From assembly GCF_009806555.1 (NCBI RefSeq), contig NZ_VUOK01000040.1, positions 62,001 to 126,000 of the forward strand: a DNA stretch of 64,000 bases. The letters run 5' to 3'. A program made the position numbers and the translations under genes. This document shows, piece by piece, positions 40,488 through 49,956 of the stretch. Position 1 is the stretch's first letter; every line of letters begins with the position of its first letter. The notes beneath the pieces are model-generated. The model searched no databases and was not told the DNA's origin. It was given only the letters and a program-made list of their open reading frames with translations. This stretch comes from Methylobacterium sp. 2A (lineage in GTDB: Bacteria > Pseudomonadota > Alphaproteobacteria > Rhizobiales > Beijerinckiaceae).

Positions 40488-42512
40488 GTGTCTGAAGGCC
40501 ATCTGCCCCGGCTTGACCGTCTGCTGGACCGGTTGCTTGCCGTCTCGCCCGCCTCACAGACTTGGTTCTTCGCGCTCCGCATCTGGATCGCGATGGCGCT
40601 GGCGCTCTACGTCGCCTTCTGGCTCCAGCTCGAGAGCGCGTCATCCGCCGCCGTGAGCGTCGCGATCCTGGCTCAGCCGAAGCGCGGGCAGGCGATCTCC
40701 AAGGCGATCTACCGGTTCCTCGGAACGATCACGGGCGGCGTGGTCGCAATCGCCTTTGCGGCGGCGTTCGGACAGGACCGGGTGCTGATGCTGGTCTGCT
40801 TCACCGCCTGGCTCAGCCTCTGCGTCTTCGCGGCACAATACCTTCAGGACACGCGTGCCTACGGGGCGATGCTGTCCGGATACACGGTCGCGATCATCGC
40901 GATCAGCAATATCGATGCGCCGCAATCCGTGTTCGACGCGGCGGTCTCGCGGGTCGCGGCGATTGCCGTCGCCATAACGGCGATCACCTTCATCAACGAT
41001 GCGCTGGGCTCGCCGAGCACGTGGCGCGGCCTGCTGCCGCCGCTGGCGAGCGCGCTCCGATCCGCAAAGGCCCTGGCGCGCCACGCCCTGCGCGCGGGTG
41101 ATCCTGGCCCGGACAAGGCCCTCGACCTGATCCGCGCCGTAGCCGCCCTGCGGGCCGACGCGAATGCGATCGCGGGTGAGCTTGACGACGGAGCCCGACG
41201 CGCGGCGGGCGCGCGCAGCGCCATCGCCGGGCTCTACGCCGCCATGGCCGCGAGCCGCAACTTCGCCATCGCGGCCCGCGACGCCGGACCGGAGCATCCG
41301 GCGATCGAAGAGGCGCGTGCGATTTGCGCCGGACTCGTCGGCAGTGGCGAATCCGGGATCGGTCAGGCGGATTTCATTGCCGCGCGCGCGCGGTTGCGGG
41401 ACCTGATCGAGCGGGCCGTCCGCGACGGGGGCTGCGATCTCGATGCGGTGCTGACGCTCCAGCGGGCCCGCGACCTCGCCACGGCGCTGATGCTGGCGCA
41501 GGACGGCATGACGGCGCTCAGGACCGGGCGCCGTCCGCTGCGGATCGTGCGCCTGCCGACCCACCGCGATTTTCCGGTCGCGTTCCGCGGCGCCGCGCGG
41601 GTGGCGCTCGCCTTCGCGCTGGCGGCCGCCCTGTTCGTCGCCCTCGGCTGGCCGGCGACGACCTACGCTCTGGTCCAGGTCGCCGCGATGGGGGCGATGT
41701 CGTCGGTCAATCCCGACCCGCGGAAATACGCGAATGGCGTCCTGATCGGCATTCCCCTGGCGGCCCTGGCGGCCGGCCCGCTGCTGCTCCTCGTCCTGCC
41801 GCTGGTGAACGGGTTCCCGGTCCTGGCGCTCGCGGTGGCGCCGGTCGTGTTCGCGGCCTGCTTCCTGATCGCGCATCCGCCGACCGCGTCGATCGGCTTC
41901 ATCCTGCTGGTCTATTTCCCGGTGCTCCTCTCCCCGGGCAACGCCCAGAGCTTCGACCCGCAGACCTTCTTCTCCAACGCCGTCCAGATGATGATCGTCG
42001 CGGTGATCCTGGCGACCACCGTCCGGATCATCCTGCCGATCCGGCCGGATCAGGCCCGGCGCTACGCCTTCGCGTCCGCGATCCGGGACGTGCGCGGCGC
42101 CTTGGCCGGAGCCGGGGGCGACGCGGTCGACCGGACAAGCCTGAACTGCGACCGCATCGTCCAGTATGCGCAGGTCAATGACGGGGCCGCGGTGGTGCGC
42201 GCCCGACGGCTGAAGCTCGCCTTCGCGATCGCCCATCTGGAGGCATCCGCCGCACGCGCCCACGACCAGCTCGGCGCCCTCGAGCGGGTGCCGGCCTTGC
42301 GGGCGGTCGCCGAACGCTCCCGGGGGGCGCTGGCCGGCGGCGTCGGGACGGAGATCGAAACCGCCGCGCAGACGCTCCTCGAAGCCGGCCGTGAGGCGGA
42401 TGCATCCCAGCACCTCGCGGTGGCGCGGGCGGTGAGCGACCTCGTGGCGGTGGCCCGCGTCATGGCGCGGCACCGGCGCTTCCTTCGAACGCTGCGTCTG
42501 CCGGGATTCTGA
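40488..42512 (+). CDS. FUSC family transporter (AaeB-like)
   Basis: A 674-residue inner-membrane protein with two halves, each with about five or six helices followed by a cytoplasmic domain. Half one begins FFALRIWIAMALALYVAFWL and contains QPKRGQAISKAIYRFLGTI. Half two begins VALAFALAAALFVALGWPAT. This is the layout of FUSC/AaeB proteins that export aromatic acids. GTG 40488 is the only good start near the family N-terminus. No partner adaptor or LysR regulator is adjacent. An 11-base direct repeat lies about 170 bases upstream. Confidence 0.86.
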   Translation: MSEGHLPRLDRLLDRLLAVSPASQTWFFALRIWIAMALALYVAFWLQLESASSAAVSVAILAQPKRGQAISKAIYRFLGTITGGVVAIAFAAAFGQDRVLMLVCFTAWLSLCVFAAQYLQDTRAYGAMLSGYTVAIIAISNIDAPQSVFDAAVSRVAAIAVAITAITFINDALGSPSTWRGLLPPLASALRSAKALARHALRAGDPGPDKALDLIRAVAALRADANAIAGELDDGARRAAGARSAIAGLYAAMAASRNFAIAARDAGPEHPAIEEARAICAGLVGSGESGIGQADFIAARARLRDLIERAVRDGGCDLDAVLTLQRARDLATALMLAQDGMTALRTGRRPLRIVRLPTHRDFPVAFRGAARVALAFALAAALFVALGWPATTYALVQVAAMGAMSSVNPDPRKYANGVLIGIPLAALAAGPLLLLVLPLVNGFPVLALAVAPVVFAACFLIAHPPTASIGFILLVYFPVLLSPGNAQSFDPQTFFSNAVQMMIVAVILATTVRIILPIRPDQARRYAFASAIRDVRGALAGAGGDAVDRTSLNCDRIVQYAQVNDGAAVVRARRLKLAFAIAHLEASAARAHDQLGALERVPALRAVAERSRGALAGGVGTEIETAAQTLLEAGREADASQHLAVARAVSDLVAVARVMARHRRFLRTLRLPGF

Positions 42513-42562
42513 CCGCGCCGTCGGGGAGACACCGGTGCTCGAACGAGCCAGACCGGGCTGGC

Positions 42563-43705
42563 TCACGGCCCCGCGTTCGATGAAAGAGCGGCCCAAGCAC
42601 CCGCCGCTCGCGAGTGCCGCCGAACGGCCGCGTCGCCCTTGCCCTCCTTATCCCGATACAACGCCGCATCCGCTGCCGCCATGAGGGGAGCCAGTTCGAA
42701 CGAATCCGGCGGCGGCGTCGCGATCCCGATGCTGACCTCTCGGCCCTGGATCAGGAACGGTTCGGCGACCGCGCGGTCGACCTGCTGGGCGAGCCGCTCG
42801 GCCTCGCCCGGTTGGTGAATCGGACCGTGGACGATCGCGAACTCATCGCCCCCGACACGGGCAACCGCCGCCCTGGTCGGGACGACCGCCAGGAGCCGGT
42901 CGGCGATGGCTTGGAGGAGCAGATCCCCGGCCGCGTGGCCATACTAGACGTTGATCGGCTTGAATCCGTCCCGATCCAGGCAATACAGGGCGATCGCACC
43001 CCCGCGCGCCTCGGCCACCACGCTGCGGAACGCCTCGTGCAGGCCGAGGCGGTTCAGAAGGCGCGTCAGCGGCTCGTTCCGGGCCAGCGTCGCCATATCG
43101 TGCCGCAGGATGATCTGGCGGCGCGTGTTCATGTAGAGATCGCGGATGGTCTCGAACCCTTCGCCGAGGAAGACCGTGAACACCGTCGCAATCGCGATGC
43201 TGGTCGCATCGCCCCGGTGGGCCGCCGCCACGATGGCGGGGACGGTGGCGAGCCCGATGGCGGCGCCTGTGACGCGGGGCCTGAACGCGATGCGCGTCAC
43301 CGTCCCGGAGCCGTAGCCGAAGACGAGCCCGGTCACGAGGATGGGGAGCGCGGGGTCGGACGCGAGAAACCCGCGCGCGGCGACGCATCCGATATGAGCC
43401 GCGAACCCGATGGTGAGCGCGGCATGGGCCGTCTCCCAGCGGGGCGCGCACTGGTGCCTCCAGGGGCGGTCCGACAGGGCGCGCTGATGACGACGTTCGA
43501 GCAGGCACTTCGAGGCACCGACCAGCGTGCCGGTCACGGCGATCGCAAACAGACATGCAGATTGGAGCCGGAACCCGGCGAAGCTCGCGACGCCGCATTA
43601 AGTGGCTGCCATGATGGCAGCCGGCAGCATGCCCGTCGCCAGCTCATCGACGGGGGCGATGAACAGGCTGTTTGCTTCCGGGCTCCGGCCGAATCGGCGC
43701 AACAT
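42563..43705 (-). pseudogene. Diguanylate cyclase (GGDEF) pseudogene
   Basis: One continuous frame of 381 codons from ATG 43705 reads like a membrane-bound GGDEF protein but has two in-frame stops. The start MLRRFGRSPEANSLFIAPVD leads to a helix broken by TAA at 43598-43600. Several membrane helices follow (LTIGFAAHIGCVAARGF and ILVTGLVFGYGSG among them). The GGDEF domain LTRLLNRLGLHEAFR...LDRDGFKPIN then meets TAG at 42944-42946, exactly where ND-YGHAAGD is expected. Past that stop, the frame still encodes YGHAAGDLLLQAIADRLL, RVGGDEF and VSIGIATP. The active-site motif is preserved but unreachable, pointing to recent loss of a cyclic-di-GMP enzyme. Confidence 0.82.
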
Positions 43706-43886
43706 GGCGCGTTTGTCGCGCTTCTACCGCGAAGGTTGAACCGCCCCACCCGCCCGATCGAAGCAAATCGCATCGCTCCTGTGCGGCAAAGAGTCGAGGG
43801 CTGAGGGCGGCCAAGCGGTCGTGACCGCGCCACGGGTGAGAATCCGCGGAGGAATCGGTCGGCTTGTTCGGCGCGCGCCGCCCCTC

Positions 43887-44915
43887 TCAAGCTGCCGGTT
43901 GCCCGACCCCCTGTTCCACGGGGCCGAGCCGCACGCGGCTGCGCACCCAGGCATGACGTGCCCGGTTGATCGGCCTGTCCCACACCAGCCAGATCACGAC
44001 GCTGCTGACGAACACCACGCCCATCGCGAGTCCGGCATAGGGTAGCCGCTGCAGGGGCGACAGCGAGCCGTAGTGATTGTGAACGAAGATGAACGCCGGC
44101 CAGTGCATCAGATACACGATGTAGGACAAGTCGCCGAACGCTCGATCCAGCTTCTTCGACTTCACGTGTACGGTGGAGATTGCCAGCGGAACGGCTGCCA
44201 GGGCCAGAACGAGGTTGAAGACCGGATTGTAGATGAAATTCGCCCCGGAATTGCTCCCGCCGAGGATCATGGCGCGGAGAGCGGGCACGCTCACGCCCAG
44301 ACCCAACATCCCGACGACGAGGCCCGCGGACGCGACGACCAGGGCCCGCGGGGGCACCCATCGCCAACGGGCCGCAGCGGCGCCGATCATGAACAGGACG
44401 AGGATCTGCGGCAGCGGTTCCGTCATGACGGAACCGCTCCTGACATACAGAATCGCCACCGAGGCGACCGACCAGCAGGCCAGGGCCGCAACGGCCGCAC
44501 GGCGATCGACCTTGTGGAAGAGCAAATAGAGGATTGGAAATACCATATAGAACTGGAGCTCGACATCCAGTGACCAAGCTGGGACGATCGGCAGGTGGTC
44601 CAAGTTCCTGTAGCCGATCACGAAGAGACTGGACGCGATCGCAGCGTACTCGGTCGGGACCAAGTGCGGATACAGGGCGAATGTGATCGCCGAACACAGG
44701 AGGAATGTCGGAACGATTCTCCAGAATCTTGAGACGATAAATGTAAAATATCTATGCCTAGCGTAATTGTACTGCCTCTCCCACATGACGAATATCCAAT
44801 ACCCGCTCAACACGAAGAACAGGCATACGGCAGCATCGCCCAGACTCACGCGGCTGAAATGCTGTACGACAACCAGCAGGGCGAGGCACAGGCGGAAGAA
44901 GCCCGGAAACAACAA
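43887..44915 (-). CDS. Acyltransferase 3 family membrane protein
   Basis: A 342-residue O-acyltransferase with about ten helices. The start LFPGFFRLCLALLVVVQHFS carries the conserved His, and LFFVLSGYWIF and RFWRIVPTFLL follow. PAWSLDVELQFYMVFP is the W-S-L-x-x-E motif and LMHWPAFIF the C-terminal element. It probably acylates a surface or exported sugar. The start is TTG 44915; another TTG lies one codon earlier and no ATG is available in frame. Base composition is less GC-rich than its neighbours, especially upstream, which suggests a separate origin. It stands between a pseudogene and tRNA-Asn. Confidence 0.82.
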   Translation of the reverse strand: MLFPGFFRLCLALLVVVQHFSRVSLGDAAVCLFFVLSGYWIFVMWERQYNYARHRYFTFIVSRFWRIVPTFLLCSAITFALYPHLVPTEYAAIASSLFVIGYRNLDHLPIVPAWSLDVELQFYMVFPILYLLFHKVDRRAAVAALACWSVASVAILYVRSGSVMTEPLPQILVLFMIGAAAARWRWVPPRALVVASAGLVVGMLGLGVSVPALRAMILGGSNSGANFIYNPVFNLVLALAAVPLAISTVHVKSKKLDRAFGDLSYIVYLMHWPAFIFVHNHYGSLSPLQRLPYAGLAMGVVFVSSVVIWLVWDRPINRARHAWVRSRVRLGPVEQGVGQPAA

Positions 44916-45259
44916 CGTACAGCACTCCCACTTCAGGGGTGAGCATTTATAATTTCGTCTCTGTCGTGTATATGATATAGATCGAGATTGGAGTCCCGTT
45001 CACTGGTGTAATCTACCGATGAGCAGGCTGACATTGACGCAGGCCGCGCGCCGGTTTGCGAACAGCTCGGCTATTCGGCGCGCCGGACCCGGGGCCGCCT
45101 GCGCACGGTGAAAGCAGGAGCCCCCGCAAGCGATCGGATCTTGGGACGTTCAGGCCGCGAGGGATTCGAGCCGTTGCCTCTCCGGTCCGCGTCAAGGACG
45201 CTCCAGCATCGACGGGATCCGACGCCGGACACGTTCTGCTGATCGGATGGGAGGATCGA
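44916..45259. other. Intergenic region upstream of the acyltransferase
   Basis: There are 344 bases up to tRNA-Asn. The part from 44940 to 45010 is AT-rich (for example gtgtatatgatatag) and probably holds the leftward promoter of the acyltransferase. A 62-codon frame overlaps the gene start but has no coding character. Nothing else was found. Confidence 0.45.
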
Positions 45260-45335
45260 TGGCTCCCCGAGCAGGACTCGAACCTGCGACAAGGCGATTA
45301 ACAGTCGCCTGCTCTACCAACTGAGCTATCGGGGA
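45260..45335 (-). tRNA. tRNA-Asn (anticodon GTT)
   Basis: A 76-nt cloverleaf on the minus strand. The acceptor stem is TCCCCGA/TCGGGGA, the D-arm has AGCTCAGTTGGTAGAGC, the anticodon loop is CTGTTAA (GTT), the T-arm has GGTTCGAGTCC, the discriminator is G, and CCA is encoded. Confidence 0.96.
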
Positions 45336-45803
45336 TCACGGAGGCGTCTCTACACACCGGCGCGGCCGGATGCAAGGGCTTTGATGCGATCGCTGCACCC
45401 ATTCTGGCTGTGTGTCGCTGCGCTCCGTCGACGGACCGACGCGGCCGCATGGCCGTCGCCGACCGTGCGCGCACGCAGCCGGGATAGCCAACGAGACCCG
45501 AATCGTCCTCCCCGACGTCAGCCGCAGCGCCCGATCACCCCGCGATCGGCACCCGTAGTCGAGCTGAAATGCTGTGCAGATTTCGGGGTCGGACGTTCGG
45601 TGCGCCCGAAGGGATGAAATCGGATCCCAGGATGCGCGAGCAGTCATGCGCCAAATGTATACAAATACTCCCGTTCGACAGAAATTGATTGTCTTGGGTC
45701 GACGATTTTTTCGGCATTTGCCGGCTATATTTAACTGTGCAGACCTTCGGACTGCGGTATGGCTCGCGGGTCTCAGCCCTCGTGCAAAAGTGGCTTCGCT
45801 TTG
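45336..45803. other. Intergenic region before a chemoreceptor gene
   Basis: There are 468 bases between tRNA-Asn and the chemoreceptor. The first part should contain the leftward tRNA promoter. An AT-rich patch (about 45650-45735) likely contains the chemoreceptor promoter; I could not assign it to a sigma factor. No gene was found. Confidence 0.45.
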
Positions 45804-47483
45804 ATGCGCATCTCCCTCGGCCTCAAGCTCGCGGCAGTGGTCGGCCTCCTGACCGTCGTCGCCATCGGCATCGCGGCTTTCGCCGTGCGCCAGTCGGACC
45901 TGGAGCAGGAGCGCGCGGCAGCCACCGACAAGATCTGGAATGCCGGTCTGCAGGCCGGTGCGCTGGGGCAGGCGATCGAGCATGCGGTCGTGCAGGCGAC
46001 GGCCCTCTTCACCTCCGAGGATGTGACGGAGGCCCGGACGCGCCTCTCCGCGCTCCATGAGGCGCTGGCCACGGTCGAGCAGGTGCGCGTGCCGTTCCTC
46101 GAGGCCATGGAGGATCAGCTCCCCGAGGACCGCCGCCGCCGGTTCGATCTCTTCGTCAAGGAATTCATCGCCTACCAGAACGACACGGCCGAGCTGGGCC
46201 TCACCGTGTCCCCCAAGGCGGCCCTGATCCAGGCGACCGACGAGGCGACGGTGAAGAACCGGGAGCACATGGTGGCGGAGATCGGCCTGCTGGGACGGGA
46301 AGTGCTGAGCCGCCTGAATGCCCGGCGCGCCGCTGATACCGCCGACCGCAGGCGGGCGCGGATCACGCTGATCGCCGTGCCGGCCGTGGCGCTCGCCTTC
46401 GGGATGCTCGTGGCGATCTGGATCATCTTGACGCAGGTCCGGCGGCCGCTGCATCGCCTCAAGGCCAGCATGACGGCGCTCGCCGCCAACGAGCTGGGTC
46501 GGCCGATCCCGTTCACGCATCGCCGCGATGAGATCGGCGAGATGGCCGGCGCGATCGCGGCCTTCCAGACGGCCCTGATCGAGAAGCGGGACCTCGACGC
46601 AGAGGCGCAGGCCCGGCGCGATCGCGACCACACCCGGGCGGAAAAACTGGCGGCCGCGACCCGCGAATTCGAGGTCGAGACACAGCGGGCGGTGGCCGAT
46701 CTCGCGGGATCGGCCAAAGCGATGCAGGCGGCGGCGGACACGCTCTCGGGCAACGCCAGCGACGTGGCGGCCCGGGCGACCGTGGTGGCGGATACCTCCA
46801 GTCAGACGGCGGGCATCGTCGACAGCATCGCCAGCGCGGCTGAGGAACTTTCGGCTTCGGCCCGCGAGATCGAGGGGCGGGTCCGCCATACCAGCGAGAT
46901 CGCATCCCTGGCCCTGGCCGATACGCGGGGTCTGGAGGAGACCGTCCGCTCGCTCACCGAGGCGGCGGAGGAAATCGGCGCGGTCGTGACGCTCATCCGC
47001 GACGTCGCCGAGCAGACCAATCTGCTGGCACTGAATGCCACCATCGAGGCGGCCCGCGCCGGTGCCGCGGGCCGCGGCTTCGCCGTGGTCGCGGCGGAGG
47101 TCAAGGCGCTCGCCGGCCAGACCGCGGTCGCCACCGACCGCATTACCGGGCAGGTCGGTTCGATCCAGGGCGCCGCCGACCGGACCGTCAGCGCCATCGA
47201 GTCGATCGCCCAGACGATCGCCCGCATGAGCCTGATCGCGTCCGAGGTCGCGGAAGCGACCGATCAGCAGGGCAATGCCAGCCAGGAGATCGCGCGGGCC
47301 ATCCTGAACGCCGCGGCCGACGCCCGAAAGGTGTCCGAGAGCGTCGCCGGCGTCCGGGCCGCTGCCGCCTCCAACGAGGCGCAGGCCGATCAGGTGCGCG
47401 GCAGCGCCGCGCGGGTCAACACCGGAACGGACAGCCTGCAGCAGGCGATCGAGACCTACATGATGCAGGTCCACGGCGCCTGA
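45804..47483 (+). CDS. Methyl-accepting chemotaxis protein
   Basis: A 559-residue chemoreceptor. The first helix is [20 protein letters not shown], followed by a helical periplasmic domain (about 28-185), a second helix [18 protein letters not shown], a HAMP domain with [14 protein letters not shown], and a long cytoplasmic coiled coil. The tip is [18 protein letters not shown] and [15 protein letters not shown], which contact CheA and CheW. There is no C-terminal CheR-binding pentapeptide. ATG 45804 precedes the first helix; the frame is open 15 codons upstream. No other chemotaxis gene is near, so it serves a distant che cluster. The ligand is unknown. Confidence 0.93.
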   Translation: MRISLGLKLAAVVGLLTVVAIGIAAFAVRQSDLEQERAAATDKIWNAGLQAGALGQAIEHAVVQATALFTSEDVTEARTRLSALHEALATVEQVRVPFLEAMEDQLPEDRRRRFDLFVKEFIAYQNDTAELGLTVSPKAALIQATDEATVKNREHMVAEIGLLGREVLSRLNARRAADTADRRRARITLIAVPAVALAFGMLVAIWIILTQVRRPLHRLKASMTALAANELGRPIPFTHRRDEIGEMAGAIAAFQTALIEKRDLDAEAQARRDRDHTRAEKLAAATREFEVETQRAVADLAGSAKAMQAAADTLSGNASDVAARATVVADTSSQTAGIVDSIASAAEELSASAREIEGRVRHTSEIASLALADTRGLEETVRSLTEAAEEIGAVVTLIRDVAEQTNLLALNATIEAARAGAAGRGFAVVAAEVKALAGQTAVATDRITGQVGSIQGAADRTVSAIESIAQTIARMSLIASEVAEATDQQGNASQEIARAILNAAADARKVSESVAGVRAAAASNEAQADQVRGSAARVNTGTDSLQQAIETYMMQVHGA

Positions 47484-47587
47484 CCATCGTCCCGAACGGC
47501 ATCCGCCGGCTCACGGGCCGATGCCGAAGGGCCGCCCGGCCCGCGCCGTCGCGGGCCGCTCGCCAGGGCTGATGTCGAAAGGAAGAA

Positions 47588-47661
47588 TGGAGGCCTCGCC
47601 CGGAATCGAACCGGGGTGCAAGGATTTGCAGTCCTCTGCGTAACCACTCCGCCACGAGGCC
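47588..47661 (-). tRNA. tRNA-Cys (anticodon GCA)
   Basis: A 74-nt cloverleaf on the minus strand. The acceptor is GGCCTCG/CGAGGCC, the D-arm GGCGGAGTGGTTACGC is short, the anticodon loop CTGCAAA gives GCA, the T-arm is CCCGGTTCGATTCCGGG, the discriminator is U (typical for Cys), and CCA is encoded. Confidence 0.96.
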
Positions 47662-47778
47662 TTACCGACAGCCCGCAGGCGCCGTGCGGAGCTTGGCGGA
47701 CAGCTCCGGGTGCGCGTCTCTAGCAGAGGTCGGCGGTTCCAGGCAACGGCTTCGATGCGGCCGCCGGGCCGGATCGTT

Positions 47779-48639
47779 TCAGCACTGCCAGACCCGCGGC
47801 ATCGGGAGGCCGCGGTAGCCGGCGAGGCAATGGGCCATGAGCGCACGCAGGGGACCCACGCCCCGCGCGAGGGCGCGCACCACGAGATGCCCGTTCCAGG
47901 CGCTCGCTGCCGCCTCGATCCCGGCCGGATCGGCCGCTTTCAGGAGGGCGCGGGCTTCCTCCAGCCGGCCCTCGGCCCCGTCGGAAACATCCAGCAGCGT
48001 CGCGCAGGCGCACGCGCCGCCGCCGATCGCCGGGCGGGCCAGGAGATCGCTGATCGGGCCCGCGATCGTGAAAGTGTCGGCATAGGCGAGCCGGCCGGCG
48101 CGACGCACGCGCCAGGAATCCGAGAACAGGCCGGCCGTGATCCGCTCGCCCCGGGCGACGCGGCCGAAGGCGACGATCTCCACGGCGAGCAGGGATGCGC
48201 CGGGGGCAAGATCCGCCTCGAAACGCCGGCTGACCCGGGCCTGATCGAAGAGGATCGTCTCCTGCGGCAGCCAGGCGAGCCTGGCCTCCGCCCCCAGGTT
48301 CAGGCGATTCTCGATGCGGCTCACCGGCCCGTCGGAGCGATAGATCTTCTCGGCGGCCGTGGTGGTGAGGGTGAGATCGGCCGCCGGTTCGAGCTCCAGC
48401 GCGATCGAGAACGTGTCGCCGCAGGCCACGCCGCCGGCCGTGTTCACGAGGACGGCTTCCAGGCCGCCCGCCCCCCGCGGGAAGCGCAGGCGCGAGGGGC
48501 CCGCCTCCGACAGGTCGAGGATCCGCGTGGCGCCGCCCAGGCTGGCCGGTCCGGCTCGCAGCCGGACGCGGCCGTCCGAACGCTGTCGGAGCGGCGCGGT
48601 CGCGGTCGTTCGATCCGCATCCGGGCTGTGCGCGTGCAT
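47779..48639 (-). CDS. ureD: Urease accessory protein UreD
   Basis: A 286-residue UreD/UreH protein, which helps load nickel into apo-urease with UreF and UreG. Visible family marks are LVNTAGGVACGDTF, TTTAAEKIYRS, WLPQETILFDQARVSR and GRVARGE. The C-terminus RALMAHCLAGYRGLPMPRVWQ, given in part, is typical. Its ATG overlaps the arginase stop (TGATG). No urease structural genes follow; tRNA-Cys is next. The pairing with arginase links urea production to urease maturation. Confidence 0.92.
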   Translation of the reverse strand: MHAHSPDADRTTATAPLRQRSDGRVRLRAGPASLGGATRILDLSEAGPSRLRFPRGAGGLEAVLVNTAGGVACGDTFSIALELEPAADLTLTTTAAEKIYRSDGPVSRIENRLNLGAEARLAWLPQETILFDQARVSRRFEADLAPGASLLAVEIVAFGRVARGERITAGLFSDSWRVRRAGRLAYADTFTIAGPISDLLARPAIGGGACACATLLDVSDGAEGRLEEARALLKAADPAGIEAAASAWNGHLVVRALARGVGPLRALMAHCLAGYRGLPMPRVWQC

Positions 48640-49607
48640 CAGGCGCGCTCGGCCGCGTCGCTCGGCACCGCCTCGACCGGCACGGTCGGCCGATCGAGGA
48701 TCCGGCGCCCGAACAGGCTCGCCGCGAGCTCGACCAGCACCTTGGCGCTGCGGCCGCGCTCGTCGAGGAAGGGGTTGAGCTCCACGATGTCCAGCGAGCG
48801 CACGAGGCCCGAATCGTGCAGCATCTCCATGATCAGATGCGCCTCCCGGAAGGTGGCGCCGCCCGGCACCGTGGTGCCGACGCCCGGGGCGATCGACGGG
48901 TCGAGGAAATCGATGTCGAAGCTGACGTGGAGGTGAGCGCCCAGGCCGTCGACCTGCGCGAGGATCTTTCGCAAGGGCGCGACCACGCCGAACTCGTCGA
49001 TCGTGCGCATGTCGGTGATGCCGACGCGCCGGGCCGTCACCAGGGCGCGTTCACCCGCATCGATGGAGCGCAGGCCGAACAGGTGGACGTTGGCGGGGCT
49101 GAGGGCGGGCGGCGCCGGCTCGGCGAACAGGGGCGGGAAGCCCACCTCGCCGCACAGGGCTGCCAGCGGCATGCCGTGGACGTTGCCGGACGGGGAGGTC
49201 TCCGGCGTGTTGAAGTCGGCATGGGCATCGAGCCAGAGGACGTAGAGCGGCCGACCCTGCCGGGCGCAGTGCCGCATGACGCCGTCGATCGAGCCGAGGG
49301 AGAGGCTGTGGTCGCCGCCCGCGGTCACCGGCACCGCGCCCTGATCGAGCGCAGCCTCGACGACGCGGGACAGGGCGCCTGTCCAGGCGGCTACGGCCTC
49401 GAGACCGCGCCCGACCGCGGCGCCATCGGGCGCGATGTCGCCGTGATCGACGACCGAACAGCCGAGGTCGGAGAGGGCACGGACCAGACCGGCCGTGCGC
49501 AGGGCCGCCGGCCCCATCAGGGCGCCGGCCTCGCTGGTCCCGATTTCGATCGGCGCGCCGATCAGCGCGATGCGGCATTCGCCGCCGGGTTTGGCCTCGC
49601 TCGTCAT
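48639..49607 (-). CDS. rocF: Arginase
   Basis: A 322-residue ureohydrolase that splits arginine to ornithine and urea with two manganese ions. Metal ligands are H100 in AGGDHSLSLGS, D127-x-H129-x-D131 in WLDAHADFN, and the Asp pair in SFDIDFLDPSIAPGVGTT, given in part. GNVHGMPLAALCGE is typical of true arginase rather than agmatinase. ATG 49607 has GGGAGGGG upstream; longer starts lack it. Translation is coupled to ureD. Confidence 0.94.
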   Translation of the reverse strand: MTSEAKPGGECRIALIGAPIEIGTSEAGALMGPAALRTAGLVRALSDLGCSVVDHGDIAPDGAAVGRGLEAVAAWTGALSRVVEAALDQGAVPVTAGGDHSLSLGSIDGVMRHCARQGRPLYVLWLDAHADFNTPETSPSGNVHGMPLAALCGEVGFPPLFAEPAPPALSPANVHLFGLRSIDAGERALVTARRVGITDMRTIDEFGVVAPLRKILAQVDGLGAHLHVSFDIDFLDPSIAPGVGTTVPGGATFREAHLIMEMLHDSGLVRSLDIVELNPFLDERGRSAKVLVELAASLFGRRILDRPTVPVEAVPSDAAERA

Positions 49608-49956
49608 CCCGTCCCCTCCCGACCTGCGCAACGCCCTCGCTCTAGCAGGCGGCGGGCCGCTGTTCGATGAGGCATCGCGGACGCCATGACCGGGCGGAGA
49701 GCCGATGCGCGAAAGACGAGCGGAGTACAAATCAAATATTGAAGTCGTCCAACGTGGTGCCTGCTCGCGCACATGGCCTTACGCCCTGCGCTGGTCGCTG
49801 CGGCACAGCAAAACAAATGCTTCTGTTTCGGATATGTTCGGGACTATTGCGGTGCTATTTGGCGTGTCCGCAAAATCTCGGTGCATTGCCGCCGTCACGA
49901 AAATTTAAAGAAGCGAATGGGATATAGCGCGTGAGGATGTGCTGAAGTGGCCACGG
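49608..49956. other. Divergent intergenic region between arginase and a chemoreceptor
   Basis: The 349 bases separate the arginase-ureD operon (leftward) from a chemoreceptor (rightward). The stretch 49720-49930 is AT-rich and probably holds the chemoreceptor promoter. No gene and no clear known-factor motif was found. Confidence 0.45.

Noticed and set aside
45336..47474. Long minus-strand frame opposite the chemoreceptor
   Set aside because: It runs antisense to a complete chemoreceptor and has no family resemblance; it also runs into the tRNA-Asn end.
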